Source: Zoroaster sp. YZ-2022 (lineage: Eukaryota; Echinodermata; Asteroidea; Forcipulatida; Zoroasteridae). From it: a DNA stretch of 64,000 nucleotides. This document shows, one piece after another, positions 22,973 through 34,108 of the stretch (the first letter of the stretch is position 1; each line of letters begins with the position of its first letter). The position numbers were made by a program, and so were the translations under genes. The stretch spans positions 3,192,698-3,256,697 of the forward strand of contig CM055816.1 of assembly GCA_029582265.1 (NCBI GenBank). Direction: 5' to 3'. Under the pieces are notes generated by a model. It worked only from the letters and a program-made list of their open reading frames with translations, was not told the DNA's origin and searched no databases.

Positions 22973-23170
22973 ATGGTAACTTCTCCTTCTCGGGATATTT
23001 TGCTTCTGCAATATCAATGTCAGATTCTGAACAGAAATTTAAACCACCACCACCACCACCACCACCACCACCACCAACGACATAGTTCATCCATATCTCA
23101 ACCGGCTAGCCATCCAAGTCAAACAACAACTCAAAGAGGAAGAGGACGCGGAAAAAATACATCTACATAA
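22973..23170 (+). pseudogene. possible ORF1 C-terminal remnant with His or Pro run and RG-rich tail
   Basis: A 65-codon frame with a (CAC)n-encoded His run followed by a Ser/Gln/Thr-rich segment and an RGRGRGK tail before the stop, 44 bases upstream of ORF2. RG-rich tails occur in RNA-binding ORF1 proteins, but another frame gives a proline run instead. Coding status is uncertain. Confidence 0.3.
23041..23077 (+). repeat. (CAC/CCA)n microsatellite
   Basis: About eleven uninterrupted CAC units within the presumed ORF1 remnant. Confidence 0.9.
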
Positions 23171-23213
23171 AGTATTTTATGTTAAGTAAGTTTTTTCTCC
23201 CTCTCTGATATTT

Positions 23214-26200
23214 ATGAACGGTTTACATTTCATCATCACTATGTTTTTCCTTAACGCGCTTACAATAGCGATAATTAATGCTAATGGGATGAGAGATAAT
23301 TTCAAACTAAATGTCCTTTTTAATTACTTAAATCGTAGAAAATACAACGTTGCTCTTATCCAAGAAACTCATAGTGAGGAGGAAGACGAATGTTCGTGGC
23401 GTAAACAGTGGGCAGGAGAAATTCATTTTAGTCATGGTACCCGCCATTCTAAAGGAGTAGCTATTTTCATTTCTAACAAATGCGGATTACATTTAACTAA
23501 TATTACCAAAGACCAAGAAGGTAGATGGATTCACGGGGATATTATATGGAATGAAAGAAAGTTTTCCCTTGCTTCTGTTTACGCTCCCAATGCAGTTTAC
23601 CCCAGCGTTAGATTTTTCAATGATATGTCGAAACGTATTAATGAAAATTATCAATTGTAATATCGACAACAAACACACCAAGGATACAAGTAAAGTTATT
23701 TTCTCTAACCTTCTACAAGAAAAAAATCTTTCCGATATTTGGCACAAACTATACCACAACAATCCTGGATATACACATTTTCATCATGGGACTAAACAAC
23801 CAAGTAGAATTGACTACATCGTTATGTCACCTACCATGTGTGACCTAATTGAAGAAATTTATAATAATGCCACGGGTCTCACCGATCATCAAACAGTTGT
23901 TGTCAAACTCAAAAATATTGACAATTTTCATGGACCTGGACGCTGGATTTGTAATAGCCTTCTTTATGATACTAATTGTTCATATAGAATAGAAACCTTT
24001 TGGACCTTTTGACAAACCAAAAAAAGAAATTACGACTCTCTTCTTTCCTGGTGGGAAATGGGAAAACATAAACTTAAAGAAATCATTAGAGACTATGGGA
24101 GAGAAAAATCCCATTCAGAGAAAAATAACAGAAAATTTCTTCAAAAATGTTACGATGATGCGATGAATAACCCCGATAATAATCTCCATAATCTTAAAGA
24201 AATTGAAATGAAACTTAAACGTTTTGAGGTAAATGAATGGGAGAAAGCCAAAATCCGTGTCCGCAATATTAATAAAAATGATGGTGAGAAAAACAGTAAG
24301 TTCTTCCTGAACCTGGAAAATCAACAAGCAAACCATAACAGATTAAAAAAATACAAGATATTCATGGTAATTATATTGATCAACCCGGACCTATGATTCA
24401 ATGCATTAACAGTTTTTATGAAGAATTATATACCTCTGGTAACATAAATGATGATCAGATGCAAACAGTCCTTAATGAAATTAATACGATTCCCTTTGAC
24501 GATAATAAAAGTTAAAAATCTTGTTACAGATATTGATGAAGTTGAGCTCAGACAAGCTTTGTATCAAATGAAAACTGGCAAATCCCCAGGCATAGACGGC
24601 CTTACTGTTGAATTTTATCGTACCTTTTGGAATACCCTGAAATACGATTTAATTGGTGTTATAAAAGAATGTAATAAGTGTATGCACTTACCCAATTCTA
24701 TGAATACAGCTTTAATTAGATTAATTTATAAAAAATAAAGGTTGTAAAGAAGACCTTAGAAACTGGCGTCCAATTAGTTTACTAACAGTTGATTATAAAC
24801 TTATTTCGAAAGTCATAACCAATAGACTTAAAGTGATTATGCCCGATATCATTGGAGAAAATCAAACCTGTGGAGTTCCTGAAAGAAATATTCATGATAA
24901 TTTAACCATTTTAAGAGACGGCATAGATTACATTAATTTTAACAATTTTGAAGGCGGCGTCATGAGTATAGATCAAGAGAAAGCCTTTGATCGTATCGAA
25001 TGGATTTATATGTACTCAATTATGGAGAAGATGGGTATTCCCGCAAGTTTGATTCAGTGGTGCAAATTGCTTTATTCAGGTCCTTTAAGTCAATTTATTG
25101 TTAACAATTTTATAGGTTCTCATATCACCATAAAAAGAGGAATTAGACAAGGCTGTCCATTGTCTCCACTATTGTTTGCCATATGTGCAGAAGGAATGTC
25201 TCAATTGATTATTAATAATCCTAATATAGAAGGAATTAAGCTCCCTGATGACGACGAAATATTTAAAGTCGTTCAGCATGCTGATGACATTACTGTTTTC
25301 ATTCGTAATAACCAAGAATTTGATGTTCTTAAAGATATTTTTAATGTTTACTGTGGAGGTTCAGGCTCCAGAATCAACCATGATAAAACTACCGTTTTAT
25401 GGTTAGGCAAATGGAAGACCAGAACATATTCCCCTTGTGGCTATAACTGGGTTTCAGATAAACTAAAAATATTAGGGGTGTATTTCGGTAACGATGTTTC
25501 CCTTGAAGATAACTGGAATCCCAGGATAAACAAAATGAAACACACTATGAACCGATGGAAAGAACGTAATCTGACTCTTAAAGGCAAAGCTATAATGGTT
25601 AACACTATGATTGGTGCAGGTTTATCCTATTTAGGATCTATTTTACCTTTTCCGAATGATCTGATCCAACAAATTGAAAATATTATTTGGGGATTTTATT
25701 GGAATGGCAAACCCGATAAAATTAAACGTGATGTCATAAGAGGTAAAACTGATCTTGCGGGGACAGGACTAATTAACATTCGTTTCAAACTTGACAGCCT
25801 CAGGCTAAAATGGTTGTCAAAATTTAATACTGGTGTGGGTAAATGGCGTTCTTTATTCAACTACTGGATCAATCGGGCAAGTGACAAATACAATCTTGGA
25901 TGGTACGTTTTTAATAATCCTTTAATTGGTGTGCAAACAACTGTCTTTTATAAAGATCTCCTTCGTTTTTTCTATAGAGCTGAAGGAAGAATAAATGCTT
26001 TTGTTACCTGCTATAATGAAGCCCAAGACCTTCCTCTATTGAAAAACACTATTATTACTAACAATAAACAAAAACATATTGACAGCAAGATTCTCCCAGT
26101 CATTGGTTGGACCAGATTACAACATGTTCTTTACACCTTTAACTCAAATCTTGTCAAAGATTTAGTGAAAAATGCAACCTCTATCCTATGAATGCTGGGA

Positions 26201-26991
26201 GAATACGAAAACGTTTGGAAAAAGCTGTTGATCCTACATTTTTGTTGGAGACTAGACAAGGCCCAGCTAACCATGCTAGCCAAATGCTTGAAATAAAAAA
26301 TTACCAAGATCTTGACGAATACATTACTTTAATTAAAATCAGCACCAAAGCATTGTATAATAACTTTTCTTTTAAAAACAGCACTAAACCTACGACTGAA
26401 TCCCAGTGGGAAATTTTTTTAAATTTGAGTCCTAACTTTGAATGGAACACTATTTGGCGAAATGGTATGAATTGTAAGCTTCTTGATCATAGTGACAGAG
26501 ACCTTTGGTATAAATTAAAACACAGGATTTTACCCACTAAAGAAACACTTTTCAAAATGAACATTGTAACTGATGATAAATGTCCTCTGTGTAACACTGA
26601 AACAGAAAATATGGAACATCTTTTTATCTATTGCCAAAAACATCTTGAAACCTGGATCTTTATTGAACATATTCTTAGTAAATACACCGGTAACAAACAC
26701 TATTACATGACAGACACTAACAGCATGTTGGGTAACGGTATGGATGATTTAGCACTTTGTTTAATAGGTAAGCTTCTTAATACAATCTGGAGTATTAGAT
26801 GTGATATACTTAACAAAACTGTTGATTGTATGGCTTTTGGAATTTTACAGAAATATAAAGATAACCTTAAAAATCTACTTTTATCTGAACAAAAAAGACT
26901 TCCTGAACAAACTTTTAAGAATGTGTTTACCAAGAACAAAGCTCTCTGTTATATTGATGATAAACTTACTTTTTCCTTTTATGTAAAATGA
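23214..26991 (+). pseudogene. L1/Tx1-like ORF2: damaged endonuclease, RT with HADD, C-terminal Cys cluster
   Basis: The endonuclease opens with AIINANGMRDNF (Asn) and ALIQETHSEEED (Glu). It then breaks near 23660, where the segment that should hold the GDFN block is missing, and resumes at SDIWHKLYHNN, SRIDYIVMSP and TDHQTVVV. Further breaks fall near 24010, 24390 and 24738. The RT is open at 24833-26191 (452 codons) with TCGVPERNIHDN, DQEKAFDRIEW, GIRQGCPLSPLLF and the polymerase motif HADD (25277-25288) instead of YADD. 26188-26991 continues with LKHRILPTKETLF and CPLCNTETENMEHLFIYC, ending in a TGA. The element is inactive. Confidence 0.88.
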
Positions 26992-27303
26992 CTCGTTTCA
27001 GTAATAATAATATATTTAGTTTAAATGTTCATCTTCCTTTGTACTTTCATGTAAAAATTGTAATTACATTTATGTATTATAATTTATTTCATTTACTTTA
27101 TTATGGATAATTGATATATTGATTGTTTGATTAATTAATTAATTAATTAGCTAATTGGTTGATTGATTAATTAATAAATAAATTGTATTTCTTTTTAAAT
27201 GTAAATTTCTTAAATGTACATATGTATTTTATTCATGTTAATCTAAATTTCCCTTCAACTTATGTAATTTATATAGCTGAATAATACATGAATAAAAGGA
27301 CAA

Positions 27304-27724
27304 CAACAACAACAACAACAACAACGTGGACTTATATAGCGCACGTATCCACCAAACAACAATAATAATAATAATATGGACTTATATAGCGCACGTATCC
27401 ACCAAACTGGTGCTCAAGGTGCATTATATTATTATCCCTGCTCATCAGGCTCATAAATCATTCCTGAAACCATCTCAGCTCCCTGGGGAGTATACAGCTC
27501 AATTGCTGCCATTACAGCGCATATAGGGCTAATCAAACACAACAACTAACTCTGCCCTCACAGGTACCCATTTACCCCTGGGTGGAGAGAAGCAATTATG
27601 GTAAAGTGTCTTGCTCAAGGACACAAGCACCATGTCGCGGTTGGGATTCGAACCCACATTCTGACGACTCAGCCATCAGAACACAAATCCAATGCACTAA
27701 ACCGCTCGACCATGGCACTCCATT
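27304..27724 (-). mobile_element. tRNA-derived SINE, minus orientation, with a second partial 3' end
   Basis: On the minus strand a tRNA-like head (A box near ATGGTCGAGCGGT, B box GGGTTCGAATCC) leads into the same core as the 16.7-kb SINE (agctccctggggagtatac in plus orientation). It ends with 'gcgctatataagtcc' plus (ATT)n at about 27358-27378. A second copy of only the last 50 bases, with its own (GTT)n tail at 27304-27325, follows. It abuts the LINE 3' end on one side and the integrase relic on the other. Confidence 0.8.
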
Positions 27725-27725
27725 A

Positions 27726-28248
27726 AAGAGACATCTAGGGACCAGCTTTAGCTCAACAGAATTAACAGTCTTTCTGTTACCACCTCCCACTGCCAATTTA
27801 ACCGTGTAAACAAAATTACTGGGATCTGGTTTACCAACAATCAGATATTTTATCTGGTAGATCTTGTATCTTATTCCGACCCCTTGCATGGTTACGTTAA
27901 TATGATCTCCGATCTTAAAGACGTTAGGATTTGCTTTACGATCATAAATCTATTCCACTTATTTCGCTGATGTTGATTTTTAGATCTTACTAGTAGATAG
28001 GTTTATTGCAATCTCCGTTGGTATAAGAGAACCCAATCATGTTCTAATGCAGAGTCCTTCATCTAATGACAAGCATGGTTCTCTACCAAACGTAAGATAA
28101 AAAGAAGAAAAACCATTGAGCATTCCATTGAGGTTGGTATTCTGTTGTGCAAGATTTATTGATGTTGTATATGCTATAGAGATGAGGAAATTAAATTAGA
28201 CTCAAATTGTCTTCCCTGATCTGAATGAATTCTTACAGGTACACCAAA
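27726..28248 (-). pseudogene. Gypsy-like pol C-terminal part: integrase core end and tail
   Basis: The minus strand starts with MTFGVPVRIHSDQGRQFES, the integrase core block holding the second catalytic Asp. It decays through stops and frameshifts and becomes readable again as a C-terminal chromatin/DNA-binding tail with YLIVGKPDPSNFVYTVKLA. The N-terminal half of the same integrase lies at 30285-30790, beyond the foldback insertion. No LTRs belonging to it were recognised. Confidence 0.7.
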
Positions 28249-30284
28249 GGTCATTCCATGCCAACTCACCTAGAGGTTGGCAGTGACCGACTCAGATTTT
28301 GCTGATATTTGGTTGCAACATACCTCTATGGGAGTAATGAGCACACAACAAATTTTTCTTCCAAACTCAAAGTCGTTTCCGAGACATGGCAACCTGAAAA
28401 ATATAGCCACGCTCCCTTTTTTCTCCCTCCAAGTTGCGTCAGTGATTTTTGGGGCATTTTCAGTGGCCTATATCTGAAAATTTAGTGAAGATATTTTGCT
28501 ACAAATTGTTAAACGGGGTGAATGACACCCAATCTACTAGAATCTGCTGTCAAAAGTACCGGTAGTATATAATACCTCCTTTTTAAGTGTTTCTAACAAT
28601 TGAACCTACAATTGAGCTGACATAAGTTTCCATTTTTGGGCTCCTCTGGAGACCACACAAGTGGTCAGATTGCTTTTATATTATTTTTATATTATCTCCC
28701 CCAAAACAATACCTTCATTGGAGTTTTGGCTGGGCGGGGTCTGAATATAGGTTCACAGGCAAAAATATCCAAAAACCACCTCCTTCTAATGGATGGTTGA
28801 CCAGGTGGGCCACTACTAACTGAAACTCTTACATCTCAAAATATTGTATCATATCTATGTATGTAAGAAAATTCAGTCTGGTATCTCATGGTCAAACGAT
28901 ATTTTCAAATAACGGGTAATTTTCTTAATATGCAGTATACAATTGTACACTGTACAGTCTAGGTACTGCATGTATGCATACCCCATACACTTGTTATGAT
29001 TTTTTCAAATACACATTATCAAGGGCAGATCTAGAACAAACGATTTGGGGAGGGGGACCTGCGAACATGAAGAGCTCATTCATGGCAAGGGGTCTGGGGC
29101 CTGCTTAAGGGCCTTGGAAGTGTTTGATTTTAAGCACTCCCTAAATGCAATATCAGCACTTTCAGCGCCAAGTTGCAAATATAGTATGTAGTTCATGATG
29201 CAGGGGCGAGAAACCTTATTAATGTCTACATTCAACAGATGACGATTTAGTTATTAATTAATTAATTTATTATTATTATTTTAATTTTTTTAAATTTTAT
29301 TATTTTATTTATTTATTTTTTATTTTTGGGGGTGGGGTGGGCGGTTTTGACAATTTATTTATTTATTTGGTCAGGGTGGTTTTGTCAAATGGTTGAGGAG
29401 AGGGTCATGGACCCCTTTTGGATGCATATGATTAAGATGATATGATGGTGTACATACTTCATAATAAGTGTTTGGGGAATGTATACATACAACACATATA
29501 CTGTACAGTGTACAATTGTATACTGTATATTAACAGTTGTAGCTTTGCATGATGAAGAGGATAAGTAAAGACTATTTGCGATGACACCATGTGAAGTTTT
29601 TAATTGAGTAGTAATACTGTATATTAAGCAAATTGGCCTACCCATTATTTGAAAATATCGTCTGACCATGAAGGAGAAAAGATACCAAACTGAATGTTCT
29701 TACATACATAGATAGGATAAAATATTTTAAGAGTTTCAGTTACATGGGTAGTGGCCCACCTGGTCAACCATCCATCAGAAGAAGGTTGTTTTTTGTACTT
29801 TTTGCCTGCGAACCTATATTCAGACTCCAGCCAAACCTCCAATGAAGATATGATTGGTCCACCTTGTTTGGGGACAGACGTATGCACTTAGTACTTAGCA
29901 CTTTGTATGCATATAAAACATAAAAGCAATCTGACCACTTGTGTGGTTACCAGATGGGCCCAAAAATGACAAAACTTGAAAAGGATATAGGCATATTTAC
30001 TACTTTTGACATCAGATTCTAGCAGATTTGGTGTTATTCACCCCATGTAAACAAATTGCAGCAAAATATCTTGAGAGGCAAAAAGAAAAAAAATTGGAGG
30101 GAGAAAAAGGGGGCGTGGCTATATTTTTCAGGCGGCCATATCTCGGAAACGACTTGGTGTTGGGAGCAAAAAGTTGTTGTGTGTTCATTACTCCCATAAA
30201 GGAATGTTGTATTTTCTTTAGCAAAATCTGAAATTGGTCACTGAAATTTTTTTCGAATATTTAGGTGATTTGGCATGGAATGAC
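28249..30284. mobile_element. 2-kb foldback element inserted in the integrase relic
   Basis: The left end GGTCATTCCATGCCAACTCA and the right end, read inverted, GGTCATTCCATGCCAAATCA are near-identical. Arms of about 700 bp (28277-28990 and, inverted, 29470-30260) share a repeat here called R1, including the phrases 'gggagtaatga', 'gaaaaatatagccacgc' and 'ttgaccaggtgggccacta'. The right arm has an extra insert of about 90 bp near 29540-29640. The loop of 0.4-0.5 kb is T/ATT-rich at 29265-29370. No transposase is visible, so it is non-autonomous. Confidence 0.7.
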
Positions 30285-30790
30285 CCTACTTTAAAAACCA
30301 CTCTTTTGTTTTAGCAGTCTGATCCTTTGTTGGTATGGCATGATGAACTTAGACAACAGATCAGTAATTACGAGAACATTCTCCGTTCTGTCGGAAGTAG
30401 ACTCTAAAAGCGTACTGTCAATGGCTATGACATCCAAAGGATTATTTGCAACCAAGTGACCAAGAGGGTTTCTGACTGCAGGTCTAGGAAGTTTAGAAAC
30501 TACACACTGCTCACAATTCCCAATCCACTTTTTAATTTCAGCATATATGCTAGGCCAATAGCAGCAGGAACGAACTAAAGAAAGAGTTCTTTCTATGCAC
30601 TACGAACTGCTCACAATTCCCAATCCACTTTTTAATTTCAGCATATATGCTAGGCCAATAGCAGCAGGAACGAACTAAAGAAAGAGTTCTTTCTATGTAC
30701 CAGTCAGGATGTTGGGTTTTAAAGATGAAGACAATACAATTTGATTTCCCTTTGGAGTACACGATTCACCAAAGAAAAACGTTTAATTTG
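30285..30790 (-). pseudogene. Gypsy-like integrase N-terminal part (HHCC finger), partly duplicated
   Basis: The minus strand shows IERTLSLVRSCCYWPSIYAE and KKWIGNCEQ of the H2C2 integrase zinc-binding domain, then VVSKLPRPAVRNPLGH and a short block AIDSTLLE that holds the first catalytic Asp of the core. A 100-bp tandem duplication breaks the finger. Together with 27726-28248 it makes one integrase interrupted at the position between the first and second catalytic Asp. Confidence 0.72.
30505..30704. repeat. 100-bp tandem duplication, two copies
   Basis: The phrase 'ctgctcacaattcccaatcc' occurs at 30507 and again at 30607 with near-identical sequence between. It duplicates the integrase zinc-finger codons. 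Confidence 0.85.
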
Positions 30791-30849
30791 TCCCAACATA
30801 GTTTGTACCGTTCGAGATTCACCCTTTTACTGTCGTCTAGACAATCAAA

Positions 30850-31215
30850 CCTTCAACATCACTTCCAAATCTTGGCTTTGTCTTTGACTCTACAATTACA
30901 ATGAGCAATCATATCACTACTGTATGCAAATCAGCCAATCATCATATCCGCAACATCACCAGAATCCGAAAGTACATGTACATCGATGCTGACACCCGTC
31001 ATGCTGCTATTAGAGCCCTCAGACTTTCAAGATTAGATTATTGTAATTATTGTAACAATCTGATATTCGTAGATTACAGAAACTCAAAATATAGCTTCCC
31101 GTGTCATATTTTCTTATCCAAAGCAGGTTCACACTTCACTGTTGATCAAAAAGCTTTACTGGCTTCCGGTAGATAAACGAATAATGTATAAAACAGCCTT
31201 AAATGTTATTCTAGC
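30850..31215 (+). pseudogene. CR1/L2-like ORF2 fragment
   Basis: Plus-strand decayed coding with LGFVFDSTITMSNHITTV-like, CKSANHHIRNITRIRKY, ALRLSRLDYCN and, after frame breaks, KLYWLPVDKRI-like blocks. These correspond to the ORF2 region after the RT palm in CR1/L2 elements. Both ends are truncated. It abuts the Gypsy-like integrase relic. Confidence 0.65.
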
Positions 31216-32950
31216 CAGATATTATATTGGCTGCAGGCCGAAATGTAGGAAAAACATTTTGCTAAATGCATCGTGATATTGGGAAATGGAATAAGGCGAG
31301 AGCAATGTACAATGTACATGTACAACGGCGTGGGGTCACAAGAATTATAAAGTGTTCTTGACTTGGTCAGGGATTTGTTTTTATTATTATTATGCACAGT
31401 TGAAAAATAATGTGGAATTTGTGGAACATGAAATTTGTGGAACATGAGATACTAGCCCATATACCTCGAGTATTTTTTCACTTAACTTTGAACATAAGTA
31501 TATGGTTTTCTTTTTTTCGTGACTCGTGACTCGGACTTGGACTCGACACTGGGGACTCGGACTCGGACTCGGACTCGAGGTTTGAAGACTCGAATGCAAG
31601 TCTGCTCTGATCTCAAGTCAAAATATTCACTATCCATTTGTTTTATGTGGTATTACCAAGGTAATTATTAACGATCTGTCTAAATGCTCAGTACTCAATG
31701 AGTCAGTAAAGCACCCTCAACAGCTACTGATATATTGTACACAATCACTTTAAAAAATTTTGATTTCAAAATTGGACGGTATAACATTAGAAAATTAGCA
31801 ATAGCAATAATAAGTGTCCCAAACACAATTTTCACAATGTTCACTATAGGTGAATCAGCTTTGGTAAATCAAATACAGTAGATGTCACAAGCCAACAATT
31901 CTCAATCCAACACAGGTGTTGTCATCACCATGTTCTGTAAATCCAGGTGTCGCACTCCGGACAGAAGACTGAAGAGTAGTGTAGAACTTAAGAACCTTTT
32001 TCTTCTCAACAACTGTGGTTCCAGAAGCATGACCTCAATCCACTGACATGATTGTAATGACTGTCGTTTGTCAACTACAATTTTGTTTTGTTTTGTTTCA
32101 AATGCTATTGCCAACTAATCTATTCTGTAACCAAGGTGTAAGGTTGAAGATACGCAACTAACAAATATCTTCTTGGAAACAAAATATAAGCTTTCTTTAT
32201 AATTCTGGTTTAGGCTTAATCACACTACTATACTACCATCAAAACGACTGTCATTACACCATTGAACGAATGACCTGAAATATAAACAATTTCAAGTTAA
32301 AATATTGAAGTGGCCCATATTTATGCATGAAAATCTGCATTATTCCCGCATTATTTATACAACTTGCTTGGTAAAAAGTCTAGCAATTTCCGAGCATGCT
32401 CTGTAGGTGTCCCAAACATGATATTTGTGATTCAAATTCACCTCCAAAAGTCTACTCCACTTACCTACAGATTCTGCGCACCAAACTTTATACAGTGACT
32501 GTTTCATGAATCATCTAGGTGGCGCTATACTGTCTGTGGACTGTACTTGCTACCATTTTCTAGGCAGCGTGGGAATTCATAGTGTATGTGCGCAATGCAC
32601 TGTAGGTAAAACGTCACTACCACTGCAACTCCATGCTGAACGGAACAATCTTGCATTTTTCCAATCAGAAAATGTCCGTAAAATAGGCAATTGTAGGTGG
32701 CGTAGAATCTTGGAGGTGAGTTTGAATCACATTTTTTTAGAGAGGGAAATAAAGTACAAAACTATCATAAAAGTGGATTTTAAAGATAGTTCTCGCTTTC
32801 TGTACCCCAAAAAATCGATAGAATCATTTTTCAACTGGTTAGTGCTTAGTGGTTACAAATAAAAAAAAAATAAAAAAATACAAAAGTAGCAATTGGATAC
32901 GACATTCTTTCCAACACGTTAAATCCTATGTATCTATACTGTATTGTTAT
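31216..32950. other. non-coding stretch, partly homologous to 10.6-12.0 kb
   Basis: A hexamer-like run of ggactcg units occurs at 31525-31590. From about 32120 to 32920 the sequence resembles 10610-11960 in the same order and orientation. No gene with family support was found; the open frame at 32114-31902 (minus) is unsupported. Confidence 0.45.
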
Positions 32951-32959
32951 TACGTTTAT

Positions 32960-33641
32960 ATGGTGGCCCTGAAGGGACATCACAACTCACAAATATCTTC
33001 GCCAATATTTGCGATGTCAAAGAAATCACAAAAACACAAATATCTGCGCAAATGATTGTGATGTCGCGAAAATAATCACATAGGCCTACCTAATCACATA
33101 TTTAGCATAGTTTTAACGAACCATTCGCGAATGCTTACACGTATAATTTATCAACAAACTAGAGAGTCGTGGTGCGACGTGTCCTTTCTCTATGGGTCAA
33201 GGGTCAACTATGGGTCAACCGGCAAACTCAGCCCCTGGCATTTCACGCTACTGAGACTGCATGGTTTAATACATGCGTTAAGCATGAAGGAAGGTCAAGA
33301 GAATAAATAAAACATTATAATGAAGGCAGGATGTAATAACTATAACGGAACCCGCCATTACGAAAGCACATGTGCCATGTGACCACGTGCAACACGACAT
33401 GAGCAGTAGCCATGCCCTGTGACCCGTTACCCGGTTATGACCCTTGAACCATAGAGAAAGGACACGTCGCATAATACGTGGTTGGTTAAAACTATGTCAA
33501 ATATGTGATTGGGTATGTGACTATTTTCGCGACATCACACATATTTGCGCAGATGTATGTAATTTTGTTTTGATTATTTTCTCGACATCACAAATATTTC
33601 CGAAGATATTTGTGATTTGTGATGTCCCTTCAGGGCCACAA
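32960..33641. mobile_element. long-TIR MITE with 9-bp target duplication (Mutator-like)
   Basis: Ends GTGGCCCTGAAGGGACATCA and its inverted partner are identical over more than 20 bases, and inverted similarity continues inward for about 170 bp. TACGTTTAT flanks both sides (32951-32959, 33642-33650). A second inverted pair, centred on 'gtcctttctctatgg', lies inside (33172-33205 with 33437-33472), so most of the 682 bp can fold back. Long TIRs with a 9-bp duplication point to a Mutator-like origin. No coding capacity. Confidence 0.8.
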
Positions 33642-33650
33642 TACGTTTAT

Positions 33651-34104
33651 GCCTTTGATAATAAAAATTATTGAAACTTACACTGTGTTTTTGACCAATT
33701 CTTGCCTTTGTTTTGGTCCTCTCTGCGGTTCGATTCTGTCCGCACGATGTGATCATGTATCGAACATCCGGTTTCACGGTCGCCAGGTGCAATTACTGGA
33801 GCGGAGCGGCAAACAGCGCTCCCGCCCGATTGCGATTTTTTTTTCTGCAAACGAGAATTGCCATACCGCGATATTTCAGCCAATCATGGAGCGAATTTTA
33901 AGATGACGTAGGATATCATTAACATATGCATATTAGATGCAGGCAAACTGATCCGTGCGCGCAAACATTTACATTACATGTGTATGTACGATGTACGCAT
34001 GTACAATGTACTGTACGTGTATATCTGTGCGAAGCAGTCAGTATAAATAACTATTGAACTCAGGGCTGTGTGATCCAAATTCCATGTACTTACACTGTAT
34101 GTAG
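33651..34104. other. CpG-richer non-coding stretch with a CCAAT-bearing repeat
   Basis: No gene recognised. The segment 33827-33893, with a poly-T run, 'ctgcaaacgagaattgcca' and 'atttcagccaatca', recurs inverted at 43113-43180. The CpG content and the CCAAT sequence could suggest promoter-like DNA, but no start site or transcript is evident. Confidence 0.35.
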
Positions 34105-34108
34105 TTAA

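Larger units (their letters stand above)
22973..27303 (+). mobile_element. second L1/Tx1-like LINE, plus strand
   Basis: Endonuclease-RT ORF2 (23214-26991) preceded by a CAC-repeat-rich stretch that may be the ORF1 end, and followed by an AT-rich 3' UTR (26992-27303) with an ATTA/TTAA repeat near 27127 and ending before an (ACA)n run. The 5' end is not fixed. It is unrelated in detail to the LINE at the window start but of the same broad lineage. Confidence 0.7.
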
